Source: Drosophila pseudoobscura
Lineage: Eukaryota; Arthropoda; Insecta; Diptera; Drosophilidae
NCBI RefSeq assembly: GCF_009870125.1
Contig: NC_046683.1
Location: 19,167,001 to 19,231,000, forward strand
Length of the DNA: 64,000 nucleotides
Direction: 5' to 3'
In this document: positions 30,141 through 40,414 of the stretch, in pieces
How positions within the stretch are numbered: the first letter of the stretch is position 1
How the letters are laid out: every line of letters starts with the position of its first letter
The notes under the pieces: model-generated
Database searches by the model: none
What the model was told of the DNA's origin: nothing
The model's input: the letters and a program-made list of their open reading frames with translations, nothing else
Translations under genes and position numbers: made by a program

Positions 30141-30830
30141 CAACACGAGGGGCCGGAAGCAAGGACGGCGGCTCCTACTACACAACGTGCTAAAGGCGAC
30201 AGTACTATACGGTGCAGCGGTCTGGGCTAAGGCGGCCAACACAAAAGCCTATATGAGGAAGATTCAGGCAACATATCGGCTGGGAGCCCTGCGAGTATGC
30301 AGTGCTTTCCGCACGGTATCCGACGACGCGGCTCTGATCATTGCTGGAACGGCACCAATCGACCTTTTAGCAAGGGAGGCGGCCAAAATATACTCGCAGC
30401 GAAGAGATATAGCGCCGGCGGAGCCAAATAGGGACGCTATCGGACAACGGGAGAGGCAGCAAACAATGGCCGAGTGGCAGCGCAGATGGACGGAGTCGAC
30501 GAAGGGGAGATGGACGCACACCCTAATCCCAAGAGTCGAAGAGTGGTGCAAGCGAAGTCACGGGAGTGTAAACTTCTACCTGACGCAACTCTTAAGCGGC
30601 CACAGTTGCTTTAAAGCATACTTGCATAGGTTTGGCCACGAAATAGACGGAGAGTGTCCTGCCTGAGACGGAACGCCAGAGGACGCGGAGCACATCCTCT
30701 TCAACTGCGCGAGATTCGAAGCGGAGAGAGAGAGTATGGAGGACTGCTGTGGAGAAAGGCTGACAAAGGAAACACTGGTGAGAGCGATGCTGGAAGACAC
30801 GCGCAAATGGGATGCTGTATGCATTCCATT
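30141..30830 (+). pseudogene. LOA-type reverse transcriptase C-terminus, duplicated copy
   Basis: The open frame from the junction reads NTRGRKQGRRLLLHNVLK through to a tail that in this copy is not frameshifted at the ThrHisThr position (unit 1 has a 1-2 base difference near 24,565), so it stays open to about 30,666. The TGA before the Cys/His motif is shared with unit 1, so that stop predates the duplication. There is no catalytic domain. Confidence 0.8.
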
Positions 30831-31645
30831 TTTCACTACCTAATAAAATATGGAAAAAAAAACATACATATGTGTACCGTTTTGCATTAGACCGTCGCGA
30901 CGCAGTTCTCTTTTGGCTCGACTTCTTTTGTGGAGTGGAAGTTAGTAGAAATTTCTAGATAAAACCAACCGCACGCATAGTTTGTACCGCCGCATCATCG
31001 ACAAATACTTTGTAATATAACCACCAATATAAATAAATAATAAAAGAAAATAATGAAAAAATAATGTTAACTAGCTGCCATAGAAGGATTTCAGTTCTAG
31101 CGGCCCACAATACTAGAACACACACACGCAAAGTACGTGAGAATGCGTGTGCACCCATACATTCAAATATTCAAATAGCATCAGCATCAGATCTCTGAAA
31201 ACGAAAGAAGCATACAAACACACATTTTTGTCGAAACTTATTGTGTGTGTACTCGTTGTTTGGCTCATGATGACGCATCAGTACCCGAACGCCAGAGCCG
31301 AAGTCTTTATTGACGCTAGTAAATAAGACGAATGCGCAGTCGCAGCGACGCAGCAGAATGGCTACTGCGACTCTGCAGCCTATAAAAGATGTGCGCTTAG
31401 CTCATTTGGCGACTTTTTTCTCAAATTTTTCCAACCTTCGGGTCCGAAAAGTCCATCCTCACCAGTTTTCTGGCCTCCCGTTGAGGCGCTTCTTGTGTTG
31501 CGCATGCGCGCCTTGTGTCGCACTTCATATTTCCTCGCGTATTGGAACTCTTGCGAGTTGCGGTGGAGTGCCTCCTACGGCTTGCGACTGCGGTAACGCC
31601 TATTCCTGCGATATACAACCCTTTTTAAGGCCAAAAATCGATCTT

Positions 31646-32252
31646 TCAATTTTTTAAAGCCATTCTCTCCTTTTTTTGGTCAGCCATTAACTCATAATAT
31701 TTGTTTCTATAATATTTCTCGTTTTGCTCTCTTTTTAAGCAATTTTCACAGAACTTGATATTAATCGACTCTTTATTTTCTAATGAAACTTTATCAGGCG
31801 CTTCTGTAACGCACTGTTGCTCTAGTTCGTTTGACATTATATTATGCACATCTGCCAGTTTAATTCTCTTAGCCAGCAAAAATGTTCCTATTGGTTCATT
31901 GTCTTGTTTAGTTTCTGAAAATTCGTAATCATTACAAAGATCTGCATTGAATGCAGTTCATAAGGTATTTTCAGACAAGTTTAATGTTGGAACTGCATTC
32001 GCCTTTAATTTACACACTCCTAAATACTTAACATCAAAATGTCGGTCACAAATTCGTGCAGTTTTTTTCTTTCAGCAAATTGCTATCCAAACCACAAACC
32101 TCAACCCATTTATTAAACATTAATAAATTCTGTGGAAATTTAAATAATCTAACAGGGAAATCGGACGAACTATTTCTATACCCACTGAGACAAGAAGAAA
32201 TAATTAATTTTCTACCGGTTTTTCGGTTATCTTTTTGATTAGCGAACGACAT
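31646..32252 (-). pseudogene. THAP-domain protein remnant, copy 2
   Basis: This is the unit 2 copy of 26,030-26,636, with the same protein pieces and the same frameshift, so the break predates the duplication. Its neighbours, the TATA-like GC-rich block at 31,330-31,640 and the LTR-like region at 32,256-33,110, also repeat unit 1. Confidence 0.65.
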
Positions 32253-33167
32253 AGTATTTTATAATAATCCAACTATGTAGGTTAATAATAATATTTATAA
32301 TAGTATATTCATTTTAATATAATGCACTTCACTGCGCACTGACTTTACACACACACTCAACGCATTCACTTGCCGATAAGGGGGAGAGATTCTAGCCACC
32401 CAAACGTAGAGCTTTACTCTGCACCCACTTAGATATAACAAAAACGAGCAATCTTATATAATTTAATGTAGTTAATGGGGCATAAACGCAACGTACCAGC
32501 GGAAAAACGAATCACTTGTTTTTCGCGCGAGTTACCAGTTCGTCCTTCTTCTTCTTGTAGATGGTCCTGGTTGTTCTTGTATGGGTTTATATTTCTGTCT
32601 TTTCCAAAGATTGGTGTTTGAGTTTGAATAAAGTATGACTGTTCGGTTTCGAGTTCAAAATTGAAGAGCTCTGTCTTTATTAATTCTATTCCTAGGAAGC
32701 CTTCGCAGAGGCTTTAGTACAGAGAGTTTAGTACATAAGGCATATATAAGTATAAAATGTTGCAACGGGCTAGCGTATGTGAAACCGCCGAGTCGGCATT
32801 ATGCCGGATGTCGGGTTCTAGTTTCGATGTTGTTTATGTTAAGATGTGTAGGCGGTTGTTTGTGCCGCGGTATGTAGAATGTTGCAACAGTCAAAGTGGT
32901 CAAAGTGTTGAGCTGGACATTACAATGTCCGGGTTGAACGACATAGTCGTTCAGTGGAACATTGCCATGGCCCGAGGGGGTTTAGGTGGGGGTGTCGCGG
33001 TACCGTTATCGGTAACTCGCGCGCTTCTTGTCTATCCATCATTCCACGCATTCATACCCATACACACTTGCGTGCCCTTTAAGAGTATACTCTAGTACCA
33101 ACTCTAGTCCTAAGGGCCTTCTTCCCTTGGAAAGAGGGAGGCTCTTGGGATGACTTGAAGGACAGGT

Positions 33168-33797
33168 CTACATAGTAATAGATTTAAGCTGCCTCAGGGT
33201 CGAGCGCATCCTGCACACGGGACACTTGTGAAAGCGGCGTATGACAGTGCGAATGCATTGGCGGCAGAAAACGTGTCCGCATTTGGTGGCCACTGGATCT
33301 CGGCTCGATACGCTCTCGATACAAATGGGGCAATTGTAGGTTTCTTCCAAGGACTCGTTTGAGTCGGTGCGCTGGCGCTTCGGTCTCGACGGACCGCTGA
33401 CTTCGGCATCCGATGCAGTGGGACCTGTGGTAGCGGTATTGGTGCTGGCGTGGCGGCGACGCCGACTGGTAGATGGGGCCCTAATCCTGTCTGTTGAGAG
33501 GGAGTTGGGAGTGCGCAAGCCAATCGCCGCCTCTGGAGCACGATTCGATGTTGAATCGGAGCGATTATTACGGGGCACCACCATTGGTATCCGGACTAGT
33601 ATCTCAAGGTACGCAGACCTAATTCCCGAAACGATGCGATTTAGAATTCCTCCAGCAGTCACCATGGGGGGAGCAGCCCTTGAGCCCGAGTTCTCTCCAT
33701 CGGATATGTTGCTGGAGACTGAAGCATTCGGGGTAGATTGCGAAGATTGTGTGCTGGTTCCGGTGCTAGAGCTAACCTGCAAATTCTCGCTGCTCAT
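33168..33797 (-). CDS. RING-finger protein, RNF4/degringolade-like, copy 3 (209 aa)
   Basis: This is the third open copy, differing from the others at one residue seen by eye: the RING reads CPICIESV in place of CPICFESV (Phe to Ile between the first cysteine pair and the zinc loop). All eight zinc ligands remain. ATG is at 33,797. Upstream are DUF4806-like exons (33,985-34,101 and 34,177-34,343), then the LTR of the BEL/Pao element, which replaces the 5' exons present in unit 1. It therefore has a different upstream environment from copy 2. Confidence 0.8.
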   Translation of the reverse strand: MSSENLQVSSSTGTSTQSSQSTPNASVSSNISDGENSGSRAAPPMVTAGGILNRIVSGIRSAYLEILVRIPMVVPRNNRSDSTSNRAPEAAIGLRTPNSLSTDRIRAPSTSRRRRHASTNTATTGPTASDAEVSGPSRPKRQRTDSNESLEETYNCPICIESVSSRDPVATKCGHVFCRQCIRTVIRRFHKCPVCRMRSTLRQLKSITM

Positions 33798-33984
33798 ACT
33801 GTCTATATTAATATTTACATTTAAATTGCGATGTCCAAAATCAAGGGTCACCGAAATAGAGCGTGGAGTGTCTGACACGCAATGGGTCGTAATGTGCAAT
33901 GAAATCGGACTTATGGCACAACAATTCGAATATTCACATAATTCAGAAAAATTTTACCAGGAACAATCGATAGCAAAACTATTA

Positions 33985-34343
33985 TTACAACCCTGAAAAA
34001 TACCAGAACGGAGTCCGGCCAACACAAAATACATCACTCAAAATAAAGTTTAAGCCGCTCAAAACGCCAGCTGGCTTGAGAATCGATTTCATTGGTGTTA
34101 TCTGTAAGTGAAACATTAAAATATAAAGATAAGACAGAGAAAAAAGTCATAAAATTTAGAGTTTAGATATACTTACATAAATGTCCCTATTTAATTTTAT
34201 TTTTTCTTCCAGTTCAACAAGCTCTTCCTCACGTTTTATAGGGAACTGTCCCCGAATGGGATTCAATTCCCCCTTCTCCTTTACCAGCTGCTTTATTAAA
34301 ACAGTTTGATCCGCTAAAATTTGGATCACTGCATTCAATTGAT
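33985..34343 (-). pseudogene. DUF4806-like gene exons truncated by a BEL/Pao element
   Basis: Exons 34,343-34,177 and 33,985-34,101 match those of unit 1 and copy 1 with intact splice signals. The exon that should precede them is gone because the LTR starts at 34,406. A stop follows in the second exon as in the other copies. Confidence 0.55.
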
Positions 34344-34405
34344 CTAAAAACAATGTTGTTAATTAATTTGATTATAAAAATATTTTTCTATTAATCTTTA
34401 TTAGT

Positions 34406-34776
34406 TGTGGAGATAATGTTTTTTATCCCCAATCGGCCGACTAATTATTTCAATTAAATAAAACTCGGCGCAGAAATAAAATTGCGATATGTTCTTTAAT
34501 GCGTGACATCCAAATTGCAAGTGTGGCTTGCCTGCCCTTTACATTGCCGCTCCGATCGCTAAGCGCAGCTTCGCTCGGCCGACGTCGGTAGGCAGACGCA
34601 AAGCGGAGATAGCGAAGAGCGAGCTGGCAGAGAGCGTTTAGCAGGGCAAGCAAGCGCAAAGCTTTAACAAGCAAATGAGTGACATAGACATAAGTAACAA
34701 ACAAAATAAGCGGCTGAGGGCCAAGAATTAGGTGCTATTTGGCAAGCAGCTAATCGGCTGGGTTCTGCTCCGAACA
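34406..34776 (-). repeat. 3' LTR of the BEL/Pao element
   Basis: It runs from TGTGGAGATAATG to CTCCGAACA on the plus strand, with TG/CA type ends, 371 bp. It differs from the other LTR at about four positions, for example GGCAAGCAGC here against GGTATGCAGC. The end of the gag ORF overlaps it by about 27 bp. Confidence 0.9.
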
Positions 34777-37110
34777 TTCACCCCCCGTTGGAAGGCAAAG
34801 GCTTTCAACAGATCCATCCTGAAGGGGCAGAACCGCTATTTTTCCAACGGCCCTCTTGAAGATGCTTGCTTGGGCGCAGCTGGCGGCTACGCTGGGATGA
34901 TCGTCGAACGCAGCAATCGGCGCTTCTTTACGAAGGCGGCTTGTCGTGATTACGTCTTGATCATCGGGAACCCCTGTAATTGCATAGAATGGCAGGAAAT
35001 TTGGCAATGTAGAAATTGTTGAAAGTTGAATTTCATTTAGCGTGGATATGTAGGTTTTTAATATATCGAAAAGTTCGCGCTGCAGTTCCTGATTCTCCGA
35101 TCGCAGTTTTTCCACTTGCACCTGGCACTCGAGCAGCTGCTTCCTGCATTGCTGCTCTAAGTTTTGGTACTCCAGCGTTGTGGGCCGAAAATCGTCATTA
35201 GAGATGGAGGAGGAATTTTCAAAAGCGGCTAAAACTGCACGCTTATTCTCCGAGCTATCAATGCTTCCTGACACTATCCAACCAAGTTTTGTCTCCTGCA
35301 ATGTTGGCAATTGGTCTGATAGTCGAATCTGTCCGACGCACATTAAATCGAAGAACAAACCACCACCTATCAACAGATCGATACGCTGGGGCTTGGAGAA
35401 ATTAGGATCAGCTAGTTTTAGATTATTCGGCATGGGCCAATCCTTTGCGTCTAGGCCGAAGTTAGGCTGCATTTTCGTAATTGAGTTGGTAACAATTGCA
35501 GCGAAGGAAGCTCGATAGCTTGCGTCCTGGGATTGTACAACTATATGTACAGACTTGCTCGAAGGTAGAATGGAATCTCCGATTCCAGAGATGTGAACAT
35601 AAGACGAGCGATGATCCAACTGCAACTGATCAGCAAGTCTAGATGTTACAAAGTTTGCCTGTGACGCAGAATCCAAAATGGCACGACATGGGATAAGTGC
35701 TCCATAACGATCTGCTACATGGACGAGGGCAGTAGGTAGCAACACGTTCTGGCTGGGCTGAGATTTCTGGATCGAGGGGGGAGGGCTAGAACACCCGCTT
35801 GCTAGAAGCACAGTCGCGGCCTCTTGCTGGATCGATTCCTCGGCCGGTGAAGAGGAAGATGAAGCACCAGTTCCCGATTGAATGTGGAGTAGCGTGTGAT
35901 GTTTGGCCTGGCAATGCCTGCAAAGTCCTGACCTGCACCTCTGCAATTCATGGCCTTTGTTGAGGCAGTTCAAACACAAGCGGCTCTTCTTTGCTTCTTT
36001 GTATCTTTCAAACGCAGAGAGATTCAGGAATGCCTGACATCTAGATATGTAATGCTCGGAGGAATTGCAATGGTTACATATGGGGTTAGGATGGTCGTTA
36101 CTGGAGGTGATAAGGGTGACAGGTTTGTCCTCTCCCACCTGTTGACTAGGACTTGTTGCCATGGCTGATCCCAAATTCTCCAGCATCCGACATCTCGCTT
36201 CCAAAAATGAGGCCATGCTTGACCACCGAGGCAATCCTGACGTCGGCAAGTTCTCTTCCCATTTCTCTTTTGTTTTGTGGTCCAGTTTCGTGCCTATGAT
36301 GAAGATCAGCAACCCATCGGAAATCTCCTGCGGGGTCGCCAAGGTCTGCAGTGCACGCAAGTGCGAATTGATTTTATCGCTGAGCGCGCGCAAGCCGATA
36401 GCCGAGCCCTTCTCCACCCCTTGCAGCCCGAAAATAGCCTTGACGTGTGCCTGAAAATGCAACAGTTTATTATCGAATCGCAATATTAGTAAATTCAACG
36501 CCTTGTCGTAATTCTCCTCAGAAAGTTCCAAGGAACGAATCGTATCCAGCGCAGCACCATCTAGACATCCACGCAGATATTGGAATTTTTCGATGATTGG
36601 GATACGATGGTCTTTGTGCACCATTGTCGAGAACATTGAGTGGAATTCTGGCCAATCCATGTAGCTCCCACCGAATCGCGGAAGCTGCAACTCGGGCATT
36701 CGAGAACGGCCTATACTACTATAGGCGAACAACGACGAATTTCCCTCGAGAGTATGCCGAGCTGTTGAATTGGCAACATTTACCGTGCGAGCAGCCATCA
36801 ACTCCCGCGACAGCCTGGACCTAACCTTGACATAAACATTCGAAAAGTCCAGCCGGGCATCATGGGCTAACTGCAGGAAATCCAGCCTTTCAAGGCTCGT
36901 TTGAGCGGCATCGAAATCGGCATTCATTCGCTCGATTTGTTCTAAGCGAGCTTGAAGTTCTGCCTCATCTAACTCGGCGAGCTCTTCCTTGGTGAGAAAG
37001 CGATCCATGGCCTTTAGTTGGCGCGCGACGGACTCGGCCTTCTGCTTGTAGAAATCTACATCACTCGGCATTGCTGCGTTCGCGACATTGGTAGGCTCAG
37101 GTGCTGCCAT
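34750..37110 (-). CDS. BEL/Pao Gag-protease polyprotein joined to a downstream coiled-coil tail (786 aa)
   Basis: The frame is open from ATG at 37,110. Residues about 1-120 form a coiled-coil region. From about 145 a Gag core of the DUF1759 type begins (PELQLPRFGGSYMDWPEFHS). Two CCHC-like knuckles follow at about 370-430 (CNHCNSSEHYISRC, CLNCLNKGHELQRC). Next is a DUF1758 aspartic protease with active site AILDSASQANFVT, up to LGWIVSGSI near residue 630. The reading then jumps in frame to a Glu/Gln-rich coiled coil and a C-terminal tail ending inside the 3' LTR. In a full element about 3 kb of polymerase would lie at this jump. The product could assemble particles but not copy itself. Confidence 0.8.
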   Translation of the reverse strand: MAAPEPTNVANAAMPSDVDFYKQKAESVARQLKAMDRFLTKEELAELDEAELQARLEQIERMNADFDAAQTSLERLDFLQLAHDARLDFSNVYVKVRSRLSRELMAARTVNVANSTARHTLEGNSSLFAYSSIGRSRMPELQLPRFGGSYMDWPEFHSMFSTMVHKDHRIPIIEKFQYLRGCLDGAALDTIRSLELSEENYDKALNLLILRFDNKLLHFQAHVKAIFGLQGVEKGSAIGLRALSDKINSHLRALQTLATPQEISDGLLIFIIGTKLDHKTKEKWEENLPTSGLPRWSSMASFLEARCRMLENLGSAMATSPSQQVGEDKPVTLITSSNDHPNPICNHCNSSEHYISRCQAFLNLSAFERYKEAKKSRLCLNCLNKGHELQRCRSGLCRHCQAKHHTLLHIQSGTGASSSSSPAEESIQQEAATVLLASGCSSPPPSIQKSQPSQNVLLPTALVHVADRYGALIPCRAILDSASQANFVTSRLADQLQLDHRSSYVHISGIGDSILPSSKSVHIVVQSQDASYRASFAAIVTNSITKMQPNFGLDAKDWPMPNNLKLADPNFSKPQRIDLLIGGGLFFDLMCVGQIRLSDQLPTLQETKLGWIVSGSIDSSENKRAVLAAFENSSSISNDDFRPTTLEYQNLEQQCRKQLLECQVQVEKLRSENQELQRELFDILKTYISTLNEIQLSTISTLPNFLPFYAITGVPDDQDVITTSRLRKEAPIAAFDDHPSVAASCAQASIFKRAVGKIAVLPLQDGSVESLCLPTGGECSEQNPAD

Positions 37111-37466
37111 GTTGAGGTTTTAAAAGAGTCACTCAGCACGACCGAAAAAGACACCCTGTATAAACGTGCGAACCGAAAGCAAAGGGATTACAGCTAATGC
37201 CTTTAGCTGTGCGGCTGTGCGAGCTGTCCGATTCCACTTTGTACTCAGCTTGTGTGTATTAGTGAGTTCGCTGCACTGCACTGACCGAATTGTCGCGACA
37301 GAGAAATTAATAGCCAGCAATGCGTGTATGTAGGTGTATGTAAGTATGTTTTAGCACCGAATTGTGCTTAACCGCCGAAAATTTGTTAAGGCTAACGAAT
37401 GTCGATCGCGAATGATAATTAATTGACACTGCAACTCAGAGATCACGTCGGGGTCACCAAATTTTA

Positions 37467-37837
37467 TGTGGAGATAATGTTTTTTATCCCCAATCGGCCG
37501 ACTAATTATTTCAATTAAATAAAACTCGGCGCAGAAATAAAATTGCGATATGTTCTTTAAAGCGTGACATCCAAATTGCAAGTGTGGCTTGCCTGCCCTT
37601 TACATTGCCGCTCCGATCGCTAAGCGCAGCTTCGCTCGGCCGACGTCGGTAGGCAGACGCAAAGCGGAGATAGCGAAGAGCGAGCTGGCAGAGAGCGTTT
37701 AGCAGGGCAAGCAAGCGCAAAGCTTTAACAAACAAATGAGTGACATAGACATAAGTAACAAACAAAATAAGCGGCTGAGGGCCAAGAATTAGGTGCTATT
37801 TGGTATGCAGCTAATCGGCTGGGTTCTGCTCCGAACA
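37467..37837 (-). repeat. 5' LTR of the BEL/Pao element
   Basis: This is the partner of 34,406-34,776, same length. On the minus strand it is followed by TAAAATTTGGTGACCCCGA, which fits a tRNA primer-binding site a few bases from the LTR end. Non-coding leader 37,111-37,466 separates it from the gag ATG. Confidence 0.9.
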
Positions 37838-38770
37838 GATTTCGAATTCAAAATCTTCAGGCTCATTTCTTTAAAATTAATTATTTGTTGATTGTTTGAA
37901 TTGTTCATACCTGTTATATATTTTCTTAATCTATACTTAAATTGAAGTGGAGTCAGATGGTCAAACTGTCCACCACTCGACCGCATGGCACCAAAAAAAT
38001 TTTCCACAATGTCTTGGTTAAGACGACTTGTTAATATATATTCCATTTTATATTTTTCATGGATATACCTATATAGTCCATCAAGGGATGCGTTATTTAC
38101 AAGTATACCTTTTTGGAAAGGGAGCCTATGGGACTTGCCACATATCTCAGCGCGCATTATCTCAGAAAATTTTTTCAAAATGTCTTGTTGGAATTCAAGT
38201 TGTTTTCCATAAGCCTGAGTTGATTCAATTGAACTTGACTTGGACAGTTTTGAATTAAAAACGTCAAACCAATCACTAAGAATTTTAAAGAGATCCGCAG
38301 GTTCGCATGCATTCTTGACATCAAACCCCAACGAAAAGCAGCGTCTGATAGAGCTGGCGGTTGTATTTGAAAACAGCTGCGTTGCCAATTTTACCTTTTG
38401 TTTAGCAAGCGATCGAACATTTATGTGATTTTGGTAATCTTAAACAATATTGACACTTCTGACTTAGCACAGTGACTGATTGTCTGTTGGATTGTCGTCT
38501 TAGTAAATTTTTTCCCGTTAATGACTAATCCGGAATCTACATAGTGGTTACGGACCACCTTTATCAGATGTGGTGCATCCGAAAAAACAAAAATTTTTAG
38601 CTTCTCGTCCGATGGGCGGCTAAACCAGGTTTTTGCTAAAATTAAAACATTTTTTTTTTTTTTCCTGTAACACACTTTCTGATATACCAAGCTGTCTCCA
38701 TAGTCCTGAGTTTCCAGGACCCAGAGACAATTGCCACTACAGGATATCCTCTTTGGTGTAGCAACCGGGT
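37838..38770 (-). pseudogene. Second P-element-type transposase homologue (THAP9-like), frameshifted
   Basis: Read leftward, HQRGYPVVAIVSGSW (about 38,755) leads to KIFVFSDAPHLIKVVRNHYV (DxPH motif of P transposases). A frameshift near 38,425 leads to the long frame VKLATQLFSNTTASSI, LTSRLNQDIVENFFGAMRSSGG and LTPLQFKYRLRKYI. Those are the P/THAP9 landmarks, in a version clearly different from 9,598-10,797 (for example LRSxGG here against IRSRGV). The BEL/Pao LTR cuts it at 37,838 and a DINE-1 fragment at about 38,775 cuts its N-terminal side. Confidence 0.8.
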
Positions 38771-38774
38771 GTTG

Positions 38775-38980
38775 AAGTCCGGGTATAAAATGCTCTATCT
38801 CTTATAGTCTTTGAGCAATAGGCGCTAATAGGGACGGACAGACAAACAGGGCTCAATCGACTCGGCTATCGATGCTGATCAATAATATATATACTTTATG
38901 GGGTCGGAAACGATTCCTTCTGGACGTTACACACAAATCTAATATACCCCAGTACTCATTTTGAGTATCGGGTATAAAAA
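38775..38980 (+). repeat. DINE-1/mini-me fragment
   Basis: It contains CTTATAGTCTTTGAGCA, a short GGACGGACAGAC microsatellite and the conserved core up to ATCGGGTATAAAAA. It matches the 3' third of the copy at 20,814-21,938 and is inserted next to the P-like pseudogene. Confidence 0.75.
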
Positions 38981-40300
38981 TGATCATAAAAGCCGGAATC
39001 TACAATGCCTTTCAATGCTATTGGTCCAGTCTAAAATAAAAAGGATTGAGTCTCAACGGCTTTAAATCGGTCGAGATTATCTACAGATATAACTTCTCTA
39101 TGAATTTCCTGGTTAAAAACTTTTAAGAGATATGAGAATTATTATTGATGGAAGCTATGGAGTCACGATTCAAAGAATCTCTTACGAAAGCCACTAGGAC
39201 TCACGCCAAGACAAACTAAGTGCATGTAGCCCAAGGGAAGCTGATTTAATATATCAATTGGCAATCTTCAAGAATATGTTTGCCTTGTATGTTGTGGTGT
39301 TCAGGTTGAAGACGATTTTTGAAAATTAGACAAAAAACCTATTTTGAAATATAAGGAAATCAGTTAGAGTCTTTATTACCGTAATGAGCATATTCGCCTG
39401 GCTCTACAATTTGTTTTATTATATGACGGGGACCACATTTTAAAGTACATAATTCTCGTGGTAAGCCAGGAACTTTTCTCTCAAAATACAAAGCAGGCTT
39501 TTAACTTTTTTAACACACAGCCAAAATTTTGACAAAAGTTATCTTGGACTTTATTTTTGTTCTTTGATAGGTAAATTAAATAGGCGTTGTTTGAGGTATC
39601 GTTTGTAAAAATCGATGAATAAACGGAAAAGGGCAGTTTGACGAAGCCTCCAAATCACGTTACCTTCCTTCCCATGTTCCATTTTAACGTTTTAAATGTT
39701 TTAAATACCAAATTGTGTTTTTTTTTTTGCAAAAAAAAGCGGGCGTATTTCGAGTAACGGAATTTTACTGCAAAATTAGGTATTTGAAAGTTTGGTCAAA
39801 CGGCTGCATTTGATTTTCGATCTGGTTGTTACTAGGGGTGATAGTGCACACGATTGGCAAAACAGGGCTAAAATACATATTCAAAAAATCGAACAAAACA
39901 AAGTTAGAGAAGTCTGAGAACTAGGTGTTAAAGGCTTATTGAGAATTTGAGAGCTGATTAGCAGAAAGATTAACTAAGCAACTGGGTGCAGAAGTGCATT
40001 TTTTGCCGTAGTCGCTAGCCCGATTAGATATTGGAAGGTTTTAATTGAAAAAGCCAGACAAAAACCAATATAAGATAGACACATACATATGAACTTATTA
40101 ATCCGAATAAACCCAAAGCGCAATACTACACACATACATGCATATATGTACATGTCTGGTAATATTATCTCTTTCCGCTATTTTTCTGTTGGGAGGTAAA
40201 GCAGCGCCGAGACATACGTAGTATAAATTACATATGTATATATGGGGCCTCTGTTACCTAGATTGCCAATTGAATGCTGGCAGACGATTATCGGTAATTG
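38981..40300. other. Decayed element remnants, no gene
   Basis: Minus-strand traces of a CACTA-type transposase are readable near 39,260-39,190 (LPLGYMHLVCLGV) and possibly near 39,500-39,370. The rest is AT-rich with no supported frame. From about 40,020 the sequence changes to plain intergenic DNA with CATACATA-type repeats (40,083-40,150). This is the right edge of the mobile-element block. Confidence 0.5.
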
Positions 40301-40414
40301 ATTGTTGATTGAGGTTCCCCTCGATTCTATTCCGGTATAGTCGGCAGTCAGTTCGAGGCGGTGTGAGATTACACATCGCTTCGTCTTACAAGTTGATAGT
40401 ATCAACTAACCAAT

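Larger units (their letters stand above)
30141..34405. repeat. Direct duplication, unit 2 (4.27 kb)
   Basis: This is the second copy of 24,187-28,789. Its left edge joins LOA RT to the middle of the CACTA transposase at 30,138-30,141. Its right edge at 34,405 meets the LTR of the BEL/Pao element. Two larger deletions remove 24,868-25,088 and about 110 bp near 25,300-25,410 of the unit 1 sequence; the second lies between AATAA-type words, suggesting slippage or end-joining. All gene-like parts of unit 1 are repeated, including RING and THAP sequences. Confidence 0.9.
34406..37837 (-). mobile_element. BEL/Pao LTR retrotransposon, internally deleted
   Basis: Two 371-bp LTRs flank 2,690 bp of internal sequence. 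On the minus strand the order is 5' LTR (37,837-37,467), a primer-binding-site-like TTTGGTGACCCCGACG just inside, the gag/protease ORF, a purine tract (ACGGGGGGTGAA) and the 3' LTR (34,776-34,406). Reverse transcriptase, RNase H and integrase are missing. The LTRs differ at only a few bases, so insertion was recent. The bases outside (TTAGT on the left, GATTT on the right) do not form a clear target duplication, which suggests rearrangement after or during insertion. Confidence 0.85.

Noticed and set aside
37440-37466. Possible tRNA-related sequence next to the LTR
   Set aside because: It is the primer-binding site region of the BEL/Pao element; no cloverleaf can be drawn around it.
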